A stretch of 64,000 nucleotides of DNA, taken from the NCBI GenBank assembly GCA_010093515.1, contig MU001692.1, positions 333,884-397,883 of the forward strand, written 5' to 3'. This document shows, piece by piece, positions 32,918 through 44,597 of the stretch (position 1 is its first letter; the number at the start of each line of letters is the position of its first letter). The DNA comes from Lineolata rhizophorae. Lineage: Eukaryota > Ascomycota > Dothideomycetes > Lineolatales > Lineolataceae. The notes below the pieces were generated by a model. That model saw only the letters and a list, made by a program, of their open reading frames with translations, searched no databases and had not been told where the DNA came from. The position numbers and the translations under genes are program-made.

Positions 32918-33822
32918 TGCGGCGACACGTCGAATGGTATGCGAACTGCGTGGAAGAGGGAAGAAGTAAGGTGGTGGAAAGATTAAACGCGCCGGCCCAC
33001 GCGTTTTACCTACGGCGGGCTGTAGCTTGGCATGTTCCGAGGTCCATTAGAATGTGGCCCGAGCTCCTGCAGCAGCGCGGTTGCATAGTACGTGGTACGT
33101 CAGGGTACCTAGAGATGAAATCGCTGTCACTCTAGGTACCTCTCTCACTCCCCACCTGAAACTTTGAGCGAGGAAGCTACTGACTTTTGTAGTGCCCTCA
33201 GCTTGTGGGGTTTCTCTTCGACCCTTTTTCAATAGCCCACGCTCGGTAGCGTGCCGTGGAGAAAGCAATCCACGGTTATGATATGATAAGGAGCGCGAGA
33301 ATTGCTTGTCATAGCGACCACCTGGTTTAATGGGTGACTCTTTGCTTCTAATGCGAATCGGGCGGGGATGGAATTCATTGTGTCGTTTAAACCTCGATAC
33401 TAGGCAAAAGGTCTTACGGTTGGAACTGTGAAACGGGAACGATAAGCTTGTGTGTTGCCCGACCTACTCAATATTCCGGAGCGTGGTACAAATCCAAACT
33501 CAGCCTGGGCGAATTGTCAGACTACGGAAGCGCGAAACGTTGGAGCTTGGGATCAGTTCTTTGCATCAAAGGAAATAGGACACAAATAATTTGGTGGTAA
33601 AGAAGGGCTTTGGCCGCAAACGAAGGCACGTTGTCAGGAGTCACGCTTAGGCAAAGCTGCATGGTACGCACTCGTCCTCGAACAATAAGAAGTGAAGATG
33701 AACCCTGAAGTTCTAGGATATTTTCATGCACTAAGTTCCGTAATAAGGCCAACCTAGCACCGCCGCAGTCCCCATGCATGACAAGGAAATGAGTACCTCC
33801 GTAATCGTCCCCCGAGAGACTT
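32918..33822. other. Gene-free interval
   Basis: About 0.9 kb between the EVE gene promoter and the RPS2 3' end. Two GGTACCT-type motifs occur near 33105 and 33135. A minus-strand 85-codon frame (33522-33779) has an ATG but no recognisable motif. Confidence 0.45.
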
Positions 33823-34754
33823 CTAATAACGCTTGCCTTCCCTTAGTACATCGCTGTACTCCTCCAGCGGGCTCCGATTCAGCTTCGTTTCCTTCCACAA
33901 ATTGGGCGTAAGGAAGCCATAGGAATTGGTGACGGCGACGAAGGTGGCTTTGAGGGTGTTTTCGAGGGTCTTTGTAGAGCCGGAAGACGCAGTGTAGACG
34001 TCCTGGACACCGGCGAGCTGCAGAAGACGCTTGACAGCCGGCGAAGCGACGAGGCCAGTACCGCGAGGCGCAGGGATCAGCTTTTCGAAGTTGTCAGTGC
34101 ACTGTGTCGTAGTTGGTCTGACAGAGACAAACCTTAACAGTGACGCTGCCGCACTTGCCGCTCTCCTTGGTGGGCAGAGAGTGCGGTTCACCAAGGTTGG
34201 TACCCCAGTAACCCCGACGGATGGGCATGACACTGAGCTTGGCGATGATAATGGCAGCACGGATGGCCGTTGCGACTTCCTTAGACGTCTTGATACCGAG
34301 TCCGATGTGGCCCTCTGAGTCACCGATGACGACGATGGCCTTGAAACGAGTCCGCTGGCCGGCGCGAGTCTGCTTCTGCACAGGCTTGATCTGTAATTTG
34401 CAAGGCCGCGAGATCAGTATTGCGTGTAGAAGTGCCGTGATATTGCAGCCTTTGGCCGGTTTCCAGCCTGTCCCCATCCACCACAGCGCTGGTGAAGCTC
34501 ACCTTCATGACTTCGTCCTTCAACTTGGGCAAGAAAAAGTCCACGATCTGGAACTCCTTGATAGGTAGCGAGTGGAGGTAGATCTCCTCCATGCTCTTGA
34601 TCTTGCCGGCCTTGACGAGGCGGCCCAGCTTCGTCACAGGCTGCCACTCCTTCTCTTCGCTCTTGCCGCCCCCGCGGCGTCCCCTGCCACGGCCACGACC
34701 GCGACCACGGTCGCCGCGGGCGCCGAATCCTCCACCGCGAGGTGCCTCGGCCAT
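33823..34754 (-). CDS. rps2: 40S ribosomal protein uS5 (RPS2)
   Basis: Three exons (34754-34503, 34390-34133, 34080-33823) close to 255 residues, normal for eukaryotic RPS2. An RG-rich N-terminus ([20 protein letters not shown]), a typical arginine-methylation region, leads into [20 protein letters not shown]. The S5 double-stranded-RNA-binding fold has [20 protein letters not shown] and the S5 signature block with [14 protein letters not shown], followed by [22 protein letters not shown]. It is part of the 40S decoding and mRNA-entry region. Introns use GTGAGC and GTTTGT donors. An upstream ATG-rich leader is not needed; ATG 34754 starts MAEAPRGGG. Confidence 0.95.
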
Positions 34755-35420
34755 GATTGCCCGGTTTCTGGTGAGAGCGAGAGTCTCGGGAACGGAATTG
34801 CTGGCTTGAAGAAGGGTGGCCGAGGTCTTGGGTGGGGTCGGCCGTGCGGTGTTCACGAAATGCTATTTTGGCATGGTAGTCTGCATCCGATGTGCGCTGA
34901 TTCAGCAGCCGAGTCTAAGTCTTGGCACCAAGCTCGGCCTATAGCTGCGTCCCTGGCGGGTAATCCCCGGCTGTGGCTTGACCTCCAAGCTCCAGCCATC
35001 AACGGCTCGCTTCACTCGCGACACTTTCTACGTGGCGTTCGCCTCACACCAAACTGCGTACGGATTGAAATTTGGCCCGGTGAGAATATATTATACTGCC
35101 GTCAATCAAAACCTTGAAATGACTTTGCATAGGTCTCAAAAGAGCAACCCATGGCCTAGACAATGCTCTCTTCGACGTTCGGGCTTTGCCCCCCTCTGCT
35201 CTTGTTTGATCTTCACCTAAGACAAAAGAGGTTTCCAATCAATCGAAAGAAAACGCCGGCTTTATGTCGTACATTCCAATCTTACAAGCTGCAGCTATCA
35301 CCTTGGCACCTCTCATCGCAAGGGGACAAAAAAAAAGGAGAAAAAAATGAAGAACGGATAGGAGGTGTTGTCTGAACCAGGAAAAGAGACGCGCTAGAAT
35401 CGTTACCAACGCCACCAAGT
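34755..35420. other. Intergenic, RPS2 promoter
   Basis: About 0.67 kb between the RPS2 start and the frame that follows the PPZ gene. It should hold the RPS2 promoter. An A8G-type purine run occurs near 35328-35347. No separate gene is seen. Confidence 0.45.
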
Positions 35421-35867
35421 CTACTGCTCTGACTGCTGCTTTCCTGTTTCGCCTTCGCTCGTACACCGGTCATTGAGTGTCCCAACATCTAAATTCACAG
35501 CTTCCGGCCAATCGGACGCTTGGGTCCCTTCACGCTCCTTATTACTTTCGACCGCTTTTGCACTGTCGGAAGCCGGCGCTACTGAGCCGAGCGGCGTTGT
35601 GCTGCTCGCTTTATCCAAGGATGTTCGTTGAGAGACAGGCTCGTAATCGCTTGGTAAGATCGCCGCTGTCGTACTGGAGGTTCGCCTTTTCACCACCCCC
35701 CATCTCCGGTTGCTTAGTTTCTTGAGGAACTGCGATTCTCCGGAAGACGAGCTCTGTCCACCATTCGTTGCATCACTAGTACATTCAAACTCCCCACCCC
35801 TCATTATTCGATTTGCATGGGCAGGGCTGCTAGGAAGGTTCCCCTTCGGGACGTCCTTCCCCAAGCG
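35421..35867 (-). other. Open frame in phase after the PPZ stop codon
   Basis: Directly after the PPZ TAA (35870-35868) the same reading frame stays open for about 148 codons to a stop at 35421. The next codon is CGC, so the context is TAA-C. The frame contains SSSSGESQFLKKLSNRRWG, RRTSSTTAAILPSDYEP and an acidic end. It could be 3' UTR by chance, a readthrough extension, or an alternative final exon. No ATG-initiated gene is convincing here: the first ATG lies about 20 codons in, leaving 127 residues. Confidence 0.4.
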
Positions 35868-37657
35868 TTAGTAGCTCTGGGGCATATGGCTTGCAGGCTG
35901 CATAAGTATGCGGGTTAGTAAAAAATACTAAGATAAATATACTGAGTTGACGGTGAGAGCGCCGGTGTTCGAGCTCGCACTATGAGTAAGAGGAAATAAA
36001 CGTAGGTTCCGAGGATACGTACAGGACTGTTCAGCATGTTCTGTCGTCTGTTCCGGCCCTTTTTGATATGGCTCTTTAAGGCGCTCGAATCTAGAGGTTT
36101 GAGCAATTCGAAGCTGCATAGAAGCTCTGCCGACACGGACATGACAGCTCCCCAGTTGTCAAATTCTCCGCAATACTGATTCGAATTAGTGTTGACACGG
36201 AGAAAAGATAGGGGTGAATTTACATTTGGAGCTGAGAATACGGTGACCAATATCCGGTCGTTGAAAAACTCGTATCCATCTTCAACAACCATATGCGCCC
36301 TACAAACGAGGTCGAAGTCATGACGAGCCAAAAACTCCATGATAACTTTCTTCCCAAAACAGTAGCTAACACCTCGTTCGTTGGACTCCCAATCGTTGTC
36401 CATCTCTGCGGGATCGCTCCATAAGAGGTCATTTAGAAGCCCGTAATCCGGCACGTCTGTCGGTCTAGCAATTTGGCGGATGTCATCCATGTCGGATAGA
36501 CTTGGTGATAGCCCACCGTGAACGCAGAAAATCTTCTGGGCGACAATCGCGGCGATCGGAAGAGTGTTGAAAGTATCAACAAATGCCTTCCAGACTTTAA
36601 CGTTGCACCTCCGCTTGCACTCGTCGTAGAAACCGTACACCCGAGTCACGTTGGCGCACTCGTGGTTGCCGCGCAAGAGGAAGAAGTTTTCGGGATACTT
36701 CAATTTGTAGCACATCAACAGAAGTATAGTTTCGAGACTCTGCTTTCCACGATCGACGTAATCACCAAGAAAGAGATAGTTGGAACTTGGGGGGAAGCCG
36801 CACATTTCGAACAGCCGAATTAGGTCTGTGTACTGCCCGTGGACATCGCCGACAATCTTGACCGGCGGACTGAGTTCAAGAAGCGCCGGTTGAGACAGGA
36901 AGAGCTCCCGTGCAGCTTGGCATATGGCGAATATCTCGGCATTTTTGAGACAGACGGCCTTGGTAACCTTTCCCGTGTAAGCTGCATCCAGTAGCCGCTT
37001 GATCATGTCATCCAGATCGATCGCTTTCAACGCCCCCATGTCCATGCTAGGCGAGCCGTTGCCCTCGCCGGCGCGTGAACTTTCAGGCGCCCGCGGGATG
37101 GGCTGGTCTCGCCTTAGCAGAATCGGCTCCTTAGCTTCCTGCGTGATGGTGGTCGGGGCGACTCCGGTCGGAGGGGCGTCCGACACGTGGTCGACCTCGC
37201 CCGACCGCTGGGCCTTGTCCACCGCTTCGTGTCCATGACCGAGCGTCCCCGACTGCGTGGGGGACGGCGGGGGCTGCGGGCTCTCGGAAAAGGCGCTACT
37301 TCGCGCTTCGGGCATGTCAAGGAGCGGCGGCACGGCCTGCGCCGACGACGAAGATCCGCGATGGGACCTCTGCGACATGGGCTTGCCGCTCATGGATGAC
37401 TTGATCGAAGCCGCGTCCGACTTCTCATTGATGCCGTTATTTGGCCCATCAACAGCGAGGCCGGACGAGGACGTTCGGGGGCTTTCCGACTTGCCGCTCC
37501 CTGGAATTTTGGACCGCAGCGACGTCCGCAGCGATCTGGCCGACTCCTTGGTGTCCGATCGGCTGAACGAAGGGTATGACTCCAGTCCGGGGCCGTTGCC
37601 GTCACCGGGACTTTTCAGCCCCTCACCCTTCCCGGCTTTGGACGGTTGATTGCCCAT
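35868..37657 (-). CDS. ppz1: PPZ-type serine/threonine protein phosphatase
   Basis: Three exons (37657-36224, 36175-36023, 35897-35868) give 538 residues. [11 protein letters not shown] is an N-myristoylation start, as in yeast Ppz1. Residues 1-215 are Ser-rich and disordered, and the PP1-like catalytic domain follows with all metal and phosphate motifs: [79 protein letters not shown] and SAPN-YCGEFDN. The last motif is split by the first intron (GTAAAT donor). The second intron leaves a nine-codon last exon [12 protein letters not shown] phosphatases regulate cation transport, salt tolerance and cell-wall integrity at the membrane. The frame is open upstream of the chosen ATG, but the Gly2 context decides the start. 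Confidence 0.94.
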
Positions 37658-39063
37658 GGCGTCGGACAGCAACGTTCGCTCGGGAACGAGATGTGCGCAA
37701 CAATGTGTCGCGACGGATACGTGGGCCAAGACTGGAAGCGTTACCGGGTCTGCGTATCGGAGGGCAATTCCCAGAGCTGGACCCAAAAAGTCTTGGTCAA
37801 GCCTTCTGTTTCCAGCAATCAAGGGCGTTGTCTGGTCTAACAACGCAGATTCGGCCTTAGCGAGCTTAGAGCCGGGGTTCTACTTCAGACGAGGCTCGGG
37901 CTCTGCTACGGCGGCCGGTAGAGGCGCGAGAGGAAGGAGAGGAAGCGGGCTTCGGCGGAAGTGGCCTCGACAACGGCCTCGCAACGATCGGCCCTCCGCA
38001 CGGCAAGGAGCAAAGAGGAAGGAGACGGGCGTTCGGGGGACGGCGGTGGGGACCTTTTGCGAGCCAGGTTCGTTACTGTTCACTCGCAAAACGTCTGGAA
38101 TGGCTGGGTAGAAGGCAAGGCCGGACGGCAAGGCCGGCACGGGCGGAGAGCGAGAGCTACGAGCTCCGTCTCGCGGGCAACTGCTGCGTTGGTTGGTAGG
38201 CAGGTAGACAGCTGTGTTGCCCGCCGCCCGGCGAGCGGTCTACAGTAGAGGGGACTGCGTTCGGGGGCGAGGACGCGGGCGTCGGCAGGGCAGGAGGGCA
38301 AGGCGGCGAGGGGGCCAAAGGGTTTGCGCGGGAAGCGGCGCGAGCGCACACGACGGCGACGGACGGCAAGCTCGTGACAGGCACGGCGGAGGGAAGCGTC
38401 GAACGGACGCCGGAGCGCGGGCGTGGAGAGCGTGGACGGCGCCGGCCGAGCCCGCGTGTGGCAGGCTGGTGCTGGGGTGCAGGAGGCGTTTGGCGGGAGC
38501 AACGGGCGGTTTCGGGCGTGGTGGAGGTGAGGGCGGCTGGCTGCGTAAGGGGCGGGCGGCGGCGGCTCTTGGCCCGGTCTCATGGCCCGGCCGAGGGCCC
38601 CAGGGCCGAGGGGCCCTGATGGCCCGGCGACCCGGGGCGCCCTTGGCCTTCTCGGCCGCCCGGCCGGCGTCCAGACCAAACACCGGCCGCCGCCACGCAG
38701 ACGGCGCAGGTAAACAGTCCCCAGCGCGGCGCTGGCGTCATTGCAGGCGCCTGCTCCCTGTGGCTCGGGTACATACATATGTACAACACTGCCGAGGAAC
38801 CCGATAGCCAGGTACAGAGGTAGGCCAGGTTCTTACTAAGGTGCAATCGGATGGGGAAGCCACTCGCCGAGTCTTCTATCTCGTCGGCGTCTGCCTACGT
38901 AGTGGAGAGAAGGACGAGCTGCCGACAAGAGTTTCAGCTGCACACGTGTCCCAGCCCCTACTGCCACCGCTGTCGCAGGCTCGACGCCAAGGTGATAACC
39001 TACTACATACATACCACATACGGAACACCGCCAGGCGCGCAGCAACAGCCGTCCCTCCTTCCC
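37658..39063. other. GC-rich promoter interval
   Basis: 1.4 kb between the PPZ start and the aldehyde dehydrogenase 3' end. Extreme GC at 38100-38700 opens long frames on both strands (up to 232 codons) that are Pro/Arg/Ala-rich and mutually overlapping, and I reject them as genes. ACATACATA and CTACGTAG motifs lie near 38770 and 38896. Confidence 0.5.
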
Positions 39064-40793
39064 TCACAGCCAGCTCCCCAGGTTGACGTGGACCGCCTTC
39101 TTGTTCGAGTACGCCTCCAGGCCAGCCTCGCCGAGCTCCCTCCCGATCCCGCTCTGCTTCACGCCTCCGAACGGCACCCGGAAATCCGAGTCGTTGCTCG
39201 AGTTGATCCACACCATGCCCGCCTCGATCTTACGCGCCACCCGGTGCGCCTTGGCAATGTCTTGGGTAAAGACGGCGCTGCCGAGGCCGTACGTCGTGTC
39301 GTTGGCCCGCTCGATGGCCTCGTCCTCCGTCTTGAATGAGGCAATCACCACGAACGGCCCGAACACTTCCTCGCGGAAGATTCTCATGTTGTCCTTCACG
39401 TCGGTGAAGACCGTCGGAGCTATGAAGAAGCCCTTGCCGTTTAGGTCCTTGTACGGCTCGCCTCCGCACGCCAGAGTCGCGCCCTCCGACTTCCCGGACT
39501 CAATGTACGAAAGCACTCGCTCGTATTGCGCCTTGGTGACTTGAGGACCTTGGAACGTCGAGCCTTCGAACGGGTCGCCCACCTTGCTGGTCGTGGCCAG
39601 GTGCTCCCTGAAGGCCGCGATGAACTTGTCGTACCCGCCCTCCTGCACAAGAATGCGGGAAGTCGCCGTGCAAATCTGGCCCATGTTGGACATGATGCCG
39701 ATGTGGGACCACTTGACGGCCTGATCGAGGTCCGCATCGTCGAAGACGAGGAGCGGCGACTTTCCGCCCGTTTCGAGCGTGATGTTTTTCATGTTGATGG
39801 ACGCCATCTTCATAATCTCCTTGCCAGTGGCGGTGCTACCGGTGAAGGCGATCTTGTCAATGTCGAGATGCTGGGCCATCGCAGCGCCAGCCTTGCGACC
39901 ATAGCCGTTCAAAATGTTGACAACACCTTTTGCCAAGTTAGCCGCGGCCTCCAAGCGATCAAAAGCTGAGCGTGAGAACTTACCCGGTGGAAAGCCGGCC
40001 TCTTTTATGAGATTGGCAAAGAACAAGATAGAGAGTGGCGTCTGCTCTGCTGATTTAAGGACTACAGTATTACCGCAGGCAAGGGCTGGGCCTAGCTTCC
40101 ATGCAGCCATCGCCAGTGGATAATTCCACCTGGAGGGCATTTTGATGTCAACTGACAGAAACAGCAATTCAGCCGCGAATGACTTACGGAATGATTTGCC
40201 CGCAAACGCCGATTGGCTCCCGAATTGTATATGCGAGTTTGGCCGAACCGGTATCAATCACTTGCCCATGGATTTTGTCCGCGTATCCCGCGTAGTATTT
40301 CAGAGTTCCAATAACTTCAGCAAGATCTTCTCCCAGGGCCACGGAATAAGGTTTGCCTAGAAAAATGGTCAGCGTAACGAGGGCTCAATTCATCGCGCGG
40401 CCTACGCACCGTTGTCCCAGGTGTCTATGGTGGCCAACGTCTCCTTGTTCTTCTCGACCAATTCGACGAGCTTGAACATTATGTCACCTCGTTCAGTACC
40501 CGAAATCTCCCTCCAGGAGGGGTCTTTGAAGGCCTTCCGCGCTGCCGCTACCGCACGATCGACATCTTCCGGGCCCGCAGCGTGAACGGACGCGATTTCA
40601 GACTCGTCACTTATTGGATAGTCAGCACCGATGAGTTCTAGTCGTTGTAGCCACGCGCAACTTACGTGGGATTGATACTGGTGATCATTTCACCAGAAGT
40701 TGCCTTCTCCCATTCATTGTTGATGAACAAACCGGTAGGTTGGATGTACTTGACGCCATTGGGCGCCGTGAGCTCGACTGTCAGATCCGGCAT
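39064..40793 (-). CDS. NAD(P)+-dependent aldehyde dehydrogenase, cytosolic type
   Basis: Five exons (40793-40666, 40609-40410, 40356-40188, 40129-39984, 39926-39064) close to 501 residues, the normal family length. Seen are FINNEWEKATSGE at the N-terminus, the substrate/NAD block PWNYPLAMAAWKLGPALACG, the nucleotide loop FTGSTATGKEIM, the catalytic general base in TLETGGKSPLLV (about Glu266), the nucleophile in MGQICTATSR (about Cys300), EEVFGPFVVI and the C-terminal PFGGVKQSGIGRELG. It oxidises acetaldehyde or other aldehydes to acids, as AldA does in Aspergillus. There is no presequence (start MPDLTVELTAPNG), so it is cytosolic. Four introns of 49-58 bp each have canonical ends. The usual GQVCCAGSR is here GQICTATSR, with a Thr after the Cys. 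Confidence 0.94.
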
Positions 40794-42163
40794 GGTGTGG
40801 GCAGGTCGTCTCGGACAAAAGTGAAATTGAAGTGCGTATGATTTAGTAAAAGCCCCGGAAGTAGCTAATAAAGAAGAGGCTCGGAAGAAGCGCGTGGGCG
40901 TGCGTTGGAGCTTCGAGCAAAACCAGCAGGAGGCAAACGCCGAACTACTTGTATTGCCGAGCATGTAGTGCTATCATGACGCGCATCCCATCCACTTTTG
41001 CACTTTCTCGCCGAGCGGCAGCGAATTGAAAGCAGAGAAAGCTGTCCAAGTACCCGTGATGTAAGGTAACTGCGAAGCTAAAGATAAGGAGGGCCGACGC
41101 AGCTGTGCCCCACCACAGGGTATGGTTGCCTATCGCGGTTAGCGAGACAACCCCGATGCGAGTGTTGCCCAGAAACGAGAAACTGGCTGCGATAGGCCCG
41201 CCAGTCTGCACCTGCCCAGGCGCTCCGGAGTGGCACATATGAATACGTAGTAAGTTCGCTACTCTAACGCCAAGCCGTGCCGACGTGGTTGTCTCGGATC
41301 TACATAGAAGTGCTCTGCTCAAGTTACGCTCACAAGCTTAAGGGTTGCGCCTGAGCTCGAGCTGCCTCCTCAAGCTGAAGCCACGCGTCTAGGCTCAGAT
41401 TGAAGTCATTTCGAGGGTTGCCTAGCTTAGATAAAGAACGATTTAATCGATCAGTTACGGTGTACGGAAAACAGCATGCTAAAGTCGAGCTGACGAAGTG
41501 GATTTGGGGTTCGCAGTACGGAATCCGCACTCGTACGTCCTAATTATCTCAAGCCACATCATTGCCTGAGGACAATAGCTTTCAGAAGTATCATCCAACT
41601 ATATCTACTGAAAAGGGCCCAAGTTGGCTGCGCGAGTTTTATCTAGCAGAACCGGGGCGTGGAAAGAATCAAGACGCTACTTCGATTTGCCTTTCCCAGC
41701 AATTTAATGTATTTTGTCAACGGCTGGTCGCCGAGTAGATGTGGTCGCTTACCTACTATGTACTACGTATACAACTTGGAGACCTATAGGATCATGCGAT
41801 TTGTTGGTTCGCTACCAGATACCTATTAACAAATATTAGTACTAGCCTTAAGCACCTCTTGCTAGTTCTCCCAATTGACGCGCCTCTCCACTTCTACACT
41901 CTTGTCTTTTTGTCCGGCGCCTCTGGCAGCGAAAACAAGCCAGAAACATTCCCTGCAGCTTTCACGTGACTGCTTGCACTCCGATAAAATAATCCCATTT
42001 TCATACACCCACATGCAGCAGCAGTCCATTCTCCCCTCAAAACCACCACCAGCCTAGCTATTTAGCAGGCTGTCGGCATTTGTTGTTCTGCTTACTCTTT
42101 CCGCCGGCACGTATATATTCCTAGCACTGTCGCAGAGGCTTCGGAAAGGCTGCGGACAGTCCT
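40794..42163. other. Divergent promoter interval
   Basis: 1.37 kb between the aldehyde dehydrogenase and the methyltransferase, which diverge. The composition is ordinary. A TACTATGTACTACGTATAC stretch lies near 41752-41772. No gene motif was seen in the short frames at 40945-41530. Confidence 0.5.
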
Positions 42164-42937
42164 ATGGCGCCACCTCTGGCCGGCGGACGCGGCGGCAACA
42201 AGAATGCCGCCGACGCAGCCATTGACCAGGGCGCCGCTATCGCCTACTGGAACGACGTTCCGGCCACCGTCAACGGCATGCTCGGCGGGTATCCGCAGGT
42301 GTCGCGCATCGACCTACAGGGCTCGGCCAATTTCCTCGCCAAGGTGAAGAAGCAGCGCGGGGTTCGCGAAGGCGACGGTTGTGCTAGTAGCGGCGGAAAG
42401 GAAGGAGACGACCTGCTTGACCTGGCCGTGGATTGCGGAGCCGGAATCGGACGGATCACGCTGGGTTTCTTGAGCAGGATTGCGAGGGTTGTGGATGTGG
42501 TGGAGCCGGTGGGGAAGTTCACGTTGGAGTTGAGCGAAGGGGAGAGCGGGGCGGAATTGCGCGAGCGAGGTGGCCTCGGAGAAGTGTTTAATGGGGGACT
42601 GGAGGAATGGACCCCGGCAAAGAAATATGATCTGATATGGAATCAGTGGTGTGTGGGCCATTTGAAGGACGTGCAACTGGTTGAATACTTGAAGCGCTGT
42701 AGTGAGGGCCTGGCGGAGGGTGGTTGGATTGTGGTTAAGGAAAATATGAGCACGGATGTCCAAGGCAAGGATATTTTCGATGAGCTCGACTCTAGTATCA
42801 CTAGAACGGACAAGAAATTTAGGGCACTGTTTGAAGCGAGTGGATTGAAGATTGTTTTGACGGAAGTGCAGAAGGGTTTCCCGAAGGTGCTGTACCCTGT
42901 TCGAATGTATGCGTTGCAGCCTGCATCTCGAGGATGA
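42164..42937 (+). CDS. tae1: Alpha-N-terminal protein methyltransferase
   Basis: Single exon, 257 residues. The SAM-binding motif I is AVDCGAGIGRITLGFL (about residues 87-102), followed by VVDVVEPVGKFT. The peptide-pocket signature YDLIWNQWCVGHLKD and the motif WIVVKENMSTD are diagnostic of the NTMT1/Tae1 family, and Y-W-N-D at AIAYWNDVPATVNGMLGGY marks the N-terminal helix. The enzyme methylates the alpha-amine of proteins starting (Met-)X-Pro-Lys, which in yeast includes ribosomal proteins Rpl12 and Rps25. The C-terminus ends ALQPASRG. ATG 42164 is the first in frame and starts MAPPLAGGRGGN, a little longer than yeast Tae1. Confidence 0.93.
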   Translation: MAPPLAGGRGGNKNAADAAIDQGAAIAYWNDVPATVNGMLGGYPQVSRIDLQGSANFLAKVKKQRGVREGDGCASSGGKEGDDLLDLAVDCGAGIGRITLGFLSRIARVVDVVEPVGKFTLELSEGESGAELRERGGLGEVFNGGLEEWTPAKKYDLIWNQWCVGHLKDVQLVEYLKRCSEGLAEGGWIVVKENMSTDVQGKDIFDELDSSITRTDKKFRALFEASGLKIVLTEVQKGFPKVLYPVRMYALQPASRG

Positions 42938-43385
42938 AGCGTTTGTCCTGCCTTTTCTTGCATCATTTTTTCAACTATAACTTTTTTGAAGCTTAGAAAA
43001 ATTCGGGATGAATATTAAGACTAGTACGTACTCCTAGTAGTAGACCAAGCCTACGGATGTATCTCTTGTGTAAAATCCGTTACAGATGGATTGCATAGTG
43101 ATAGATGTTGGGGGGATACTATAACATGTCGAATGCTAATGCCTTTAGTTTGCGAATCTACTAGCATCATAACTCCATGTCCATTAAAGTGATATTCCAC
43201 CCCAATCTGCACGCTGCCAGGGCCGTCTGCTCACATGATTCAGGCTCGGCTCAACGTCGGCTCAGGTCTGCTCGGGCTTTCCTAGGCCTTTAAATGAATA
43301 TTGACGTACAAGACAGGAAACTACACAGTTGCGACATCACGGATAGACATGCAATATCGGTGAGATCCAAAATCCAGTTTACCTG
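42938..43385. other. Short intergenic interval
   Basis: About 450 bp, AT-leaning, between the methyltransferase and the leftward nucleotidyltransferase-like gene, which converge here. Nothing recognisable. Confidence 0.45.
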
Positions 43386-44303
43386 TCATTTGCAAGAAAA
43401 CGAGCGATTGTGGTAGGAACTCGACGAATTTCCTGAGTCCAATCCCGTGAATCTCCTTCTAATGTAATCGGGATAAGTCTCCGGATCCCATTCCTTTACC
43501 AACATGAGTCCTCCAACACGAGCCCCTTCGTCCACCGGAACGTATCGCGGTTTCCTTTTATAGTGCTTGAGATATTGAAACAAGAACTCATTAGTCTTTG
43601 CCTCTAGCTCAAAAAGGAGGGTGTTCTGTTGATGTGGCAATTCCAAGTATAGATATCGCGTCAAATTGCGTATCTGCCATGAGCCAATTTGAGAAAGGGC
43701 AGGTTTCGAATGTCTATACTCGGTCGTATGATAATCAAGAGCATTTAGATAGGCAGGAATGCTGGGGATCAAGACTGAGCCGTGATGTTTTGAGCTTTTG
43801 CCGCGCGGCAATTGTGGAGGGAGAATGCATTTGCCGTTGGGTTTCGTAAGCGTATCGGGACCATACCACCAACCATCAAGTCGATCAATTGCAGGATGGT
43901 AGATCTCCTCGACAAGGAAGCAGTTCCATGAATAAACGTCGGGAACTTCAACAGTGGAACACTGATCCACGCTGATCCGATAGCTTTCCTCTCGCCATAT
44001 CCTTAAAAGTTCGTACTCGGACTCTTGCACATCCACCTTTTGAAGAACAAAGTCTGCGTTGAAGTCGATACCGCCAATTTGACTATCACAGGAATTACTC
44101 TTTGCGTCAAGATCTACTACTGTCCAGCGTCCAGTAGCGACCAGGTCAGCAATGATACAATTACACTGTTTGTTCCGCAGCACCATATCGAAACCAGGAT
44201 CAGAGAAGACTACACCTCCACAACCCATCCATCGGTGGGCCACAACTCCAACTAGGAGGAATGGGTGGTCGTGAGTCTTGAGAATGTCGAAAATATGATC
44301 CAA
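43386..44303 (-). CDS. Nucleotidyltransferase-like fungal protein, start unclear
   Basis: The frame from 44303 down gives 305 residues but begins on TTG. It is open back to a TAG near 44380 without an ATG, and the first in-frame ATG (44228) lies inside the conserved block. Seen are FLLVGVVAHRWMGCGGVVFSD, LVATGRWTVVDLD, EVPDVYSWNCFLVEEIYHPA, DRLDGWWYGPDTL, LPRGKSSKHHGS and IRNLTRYLYLELPHQQ, the order I recall for a family of lineage-expanded fungal proteins with a nucleotidyltransferase-like G-G-x-SD-x-D start. Here that motif reads SDPGFD, which may lose an acidic residue. An out-of-frame ATG upstream (about 44414) reads MSEARNTDVLLP and soon stops. It is either a gene with an unseen first exon or an early pseudogene. 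It borders an AT-rich island. Confidence 0.5.
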   Translation of the reverse strand: MDHIFDILKTHDHPFLLVGVVAHRWMGCGGVVFSDPGFDMVLRNKQCNCIIADLVATGRWTVVDLDAKSNSCDSQIGGIDFNADFVLQKVDVQESEYELLRIWREESYRISVDQCSTVEVPDVYSWNCFLVEEIYHPAIDRLDGWWYGPDTLTKPNGKCILPPQLPRGKSSKHHGSVLIPSIPAYLNALDYHTTEYRHSKPALSQIGSWQIRNLTRYLYLELPHQQNTLLFELEAKTNEFLFQYLKHYKRKPRYVPVDEGARVGGLMLVKEWDPETYPDYIRRRFTGLDSGNSSSSYHNRSFSCK

Positions 44304-44597
44304 ACTTCCTACACTGGCAGTGCTAAGGGATAAGCTTGTTTCGGGATCAGGTCGAAGAGTAGATTGTGCTCCATCCTTCTACGGGCAAAAGGACATCGGT
44401 GTTTCTCGCTTCCGACATCGCAAGTTGTAGGTTCTGATGAGGATTTCGGGGTTAGAATCCTGTCTCGTTGGGAATGCCAAATTGTGTGGAGAAGCGGAAA
44501 ATACGTTCAGTCAAGATATGTGGAGTTGAAGTGTTGTATTCGGAAGGAAGGGGTGGCAGAGCACAGAGAAAACTATATCCACCCCTAATTATATAAG

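Noticed and set aside
38080-38807. Frames of 147-232 codons on both strands
   Set aside because: Extreme GC content opens all phases. There are no motifs, and the DNA is the PPZ promoter side.
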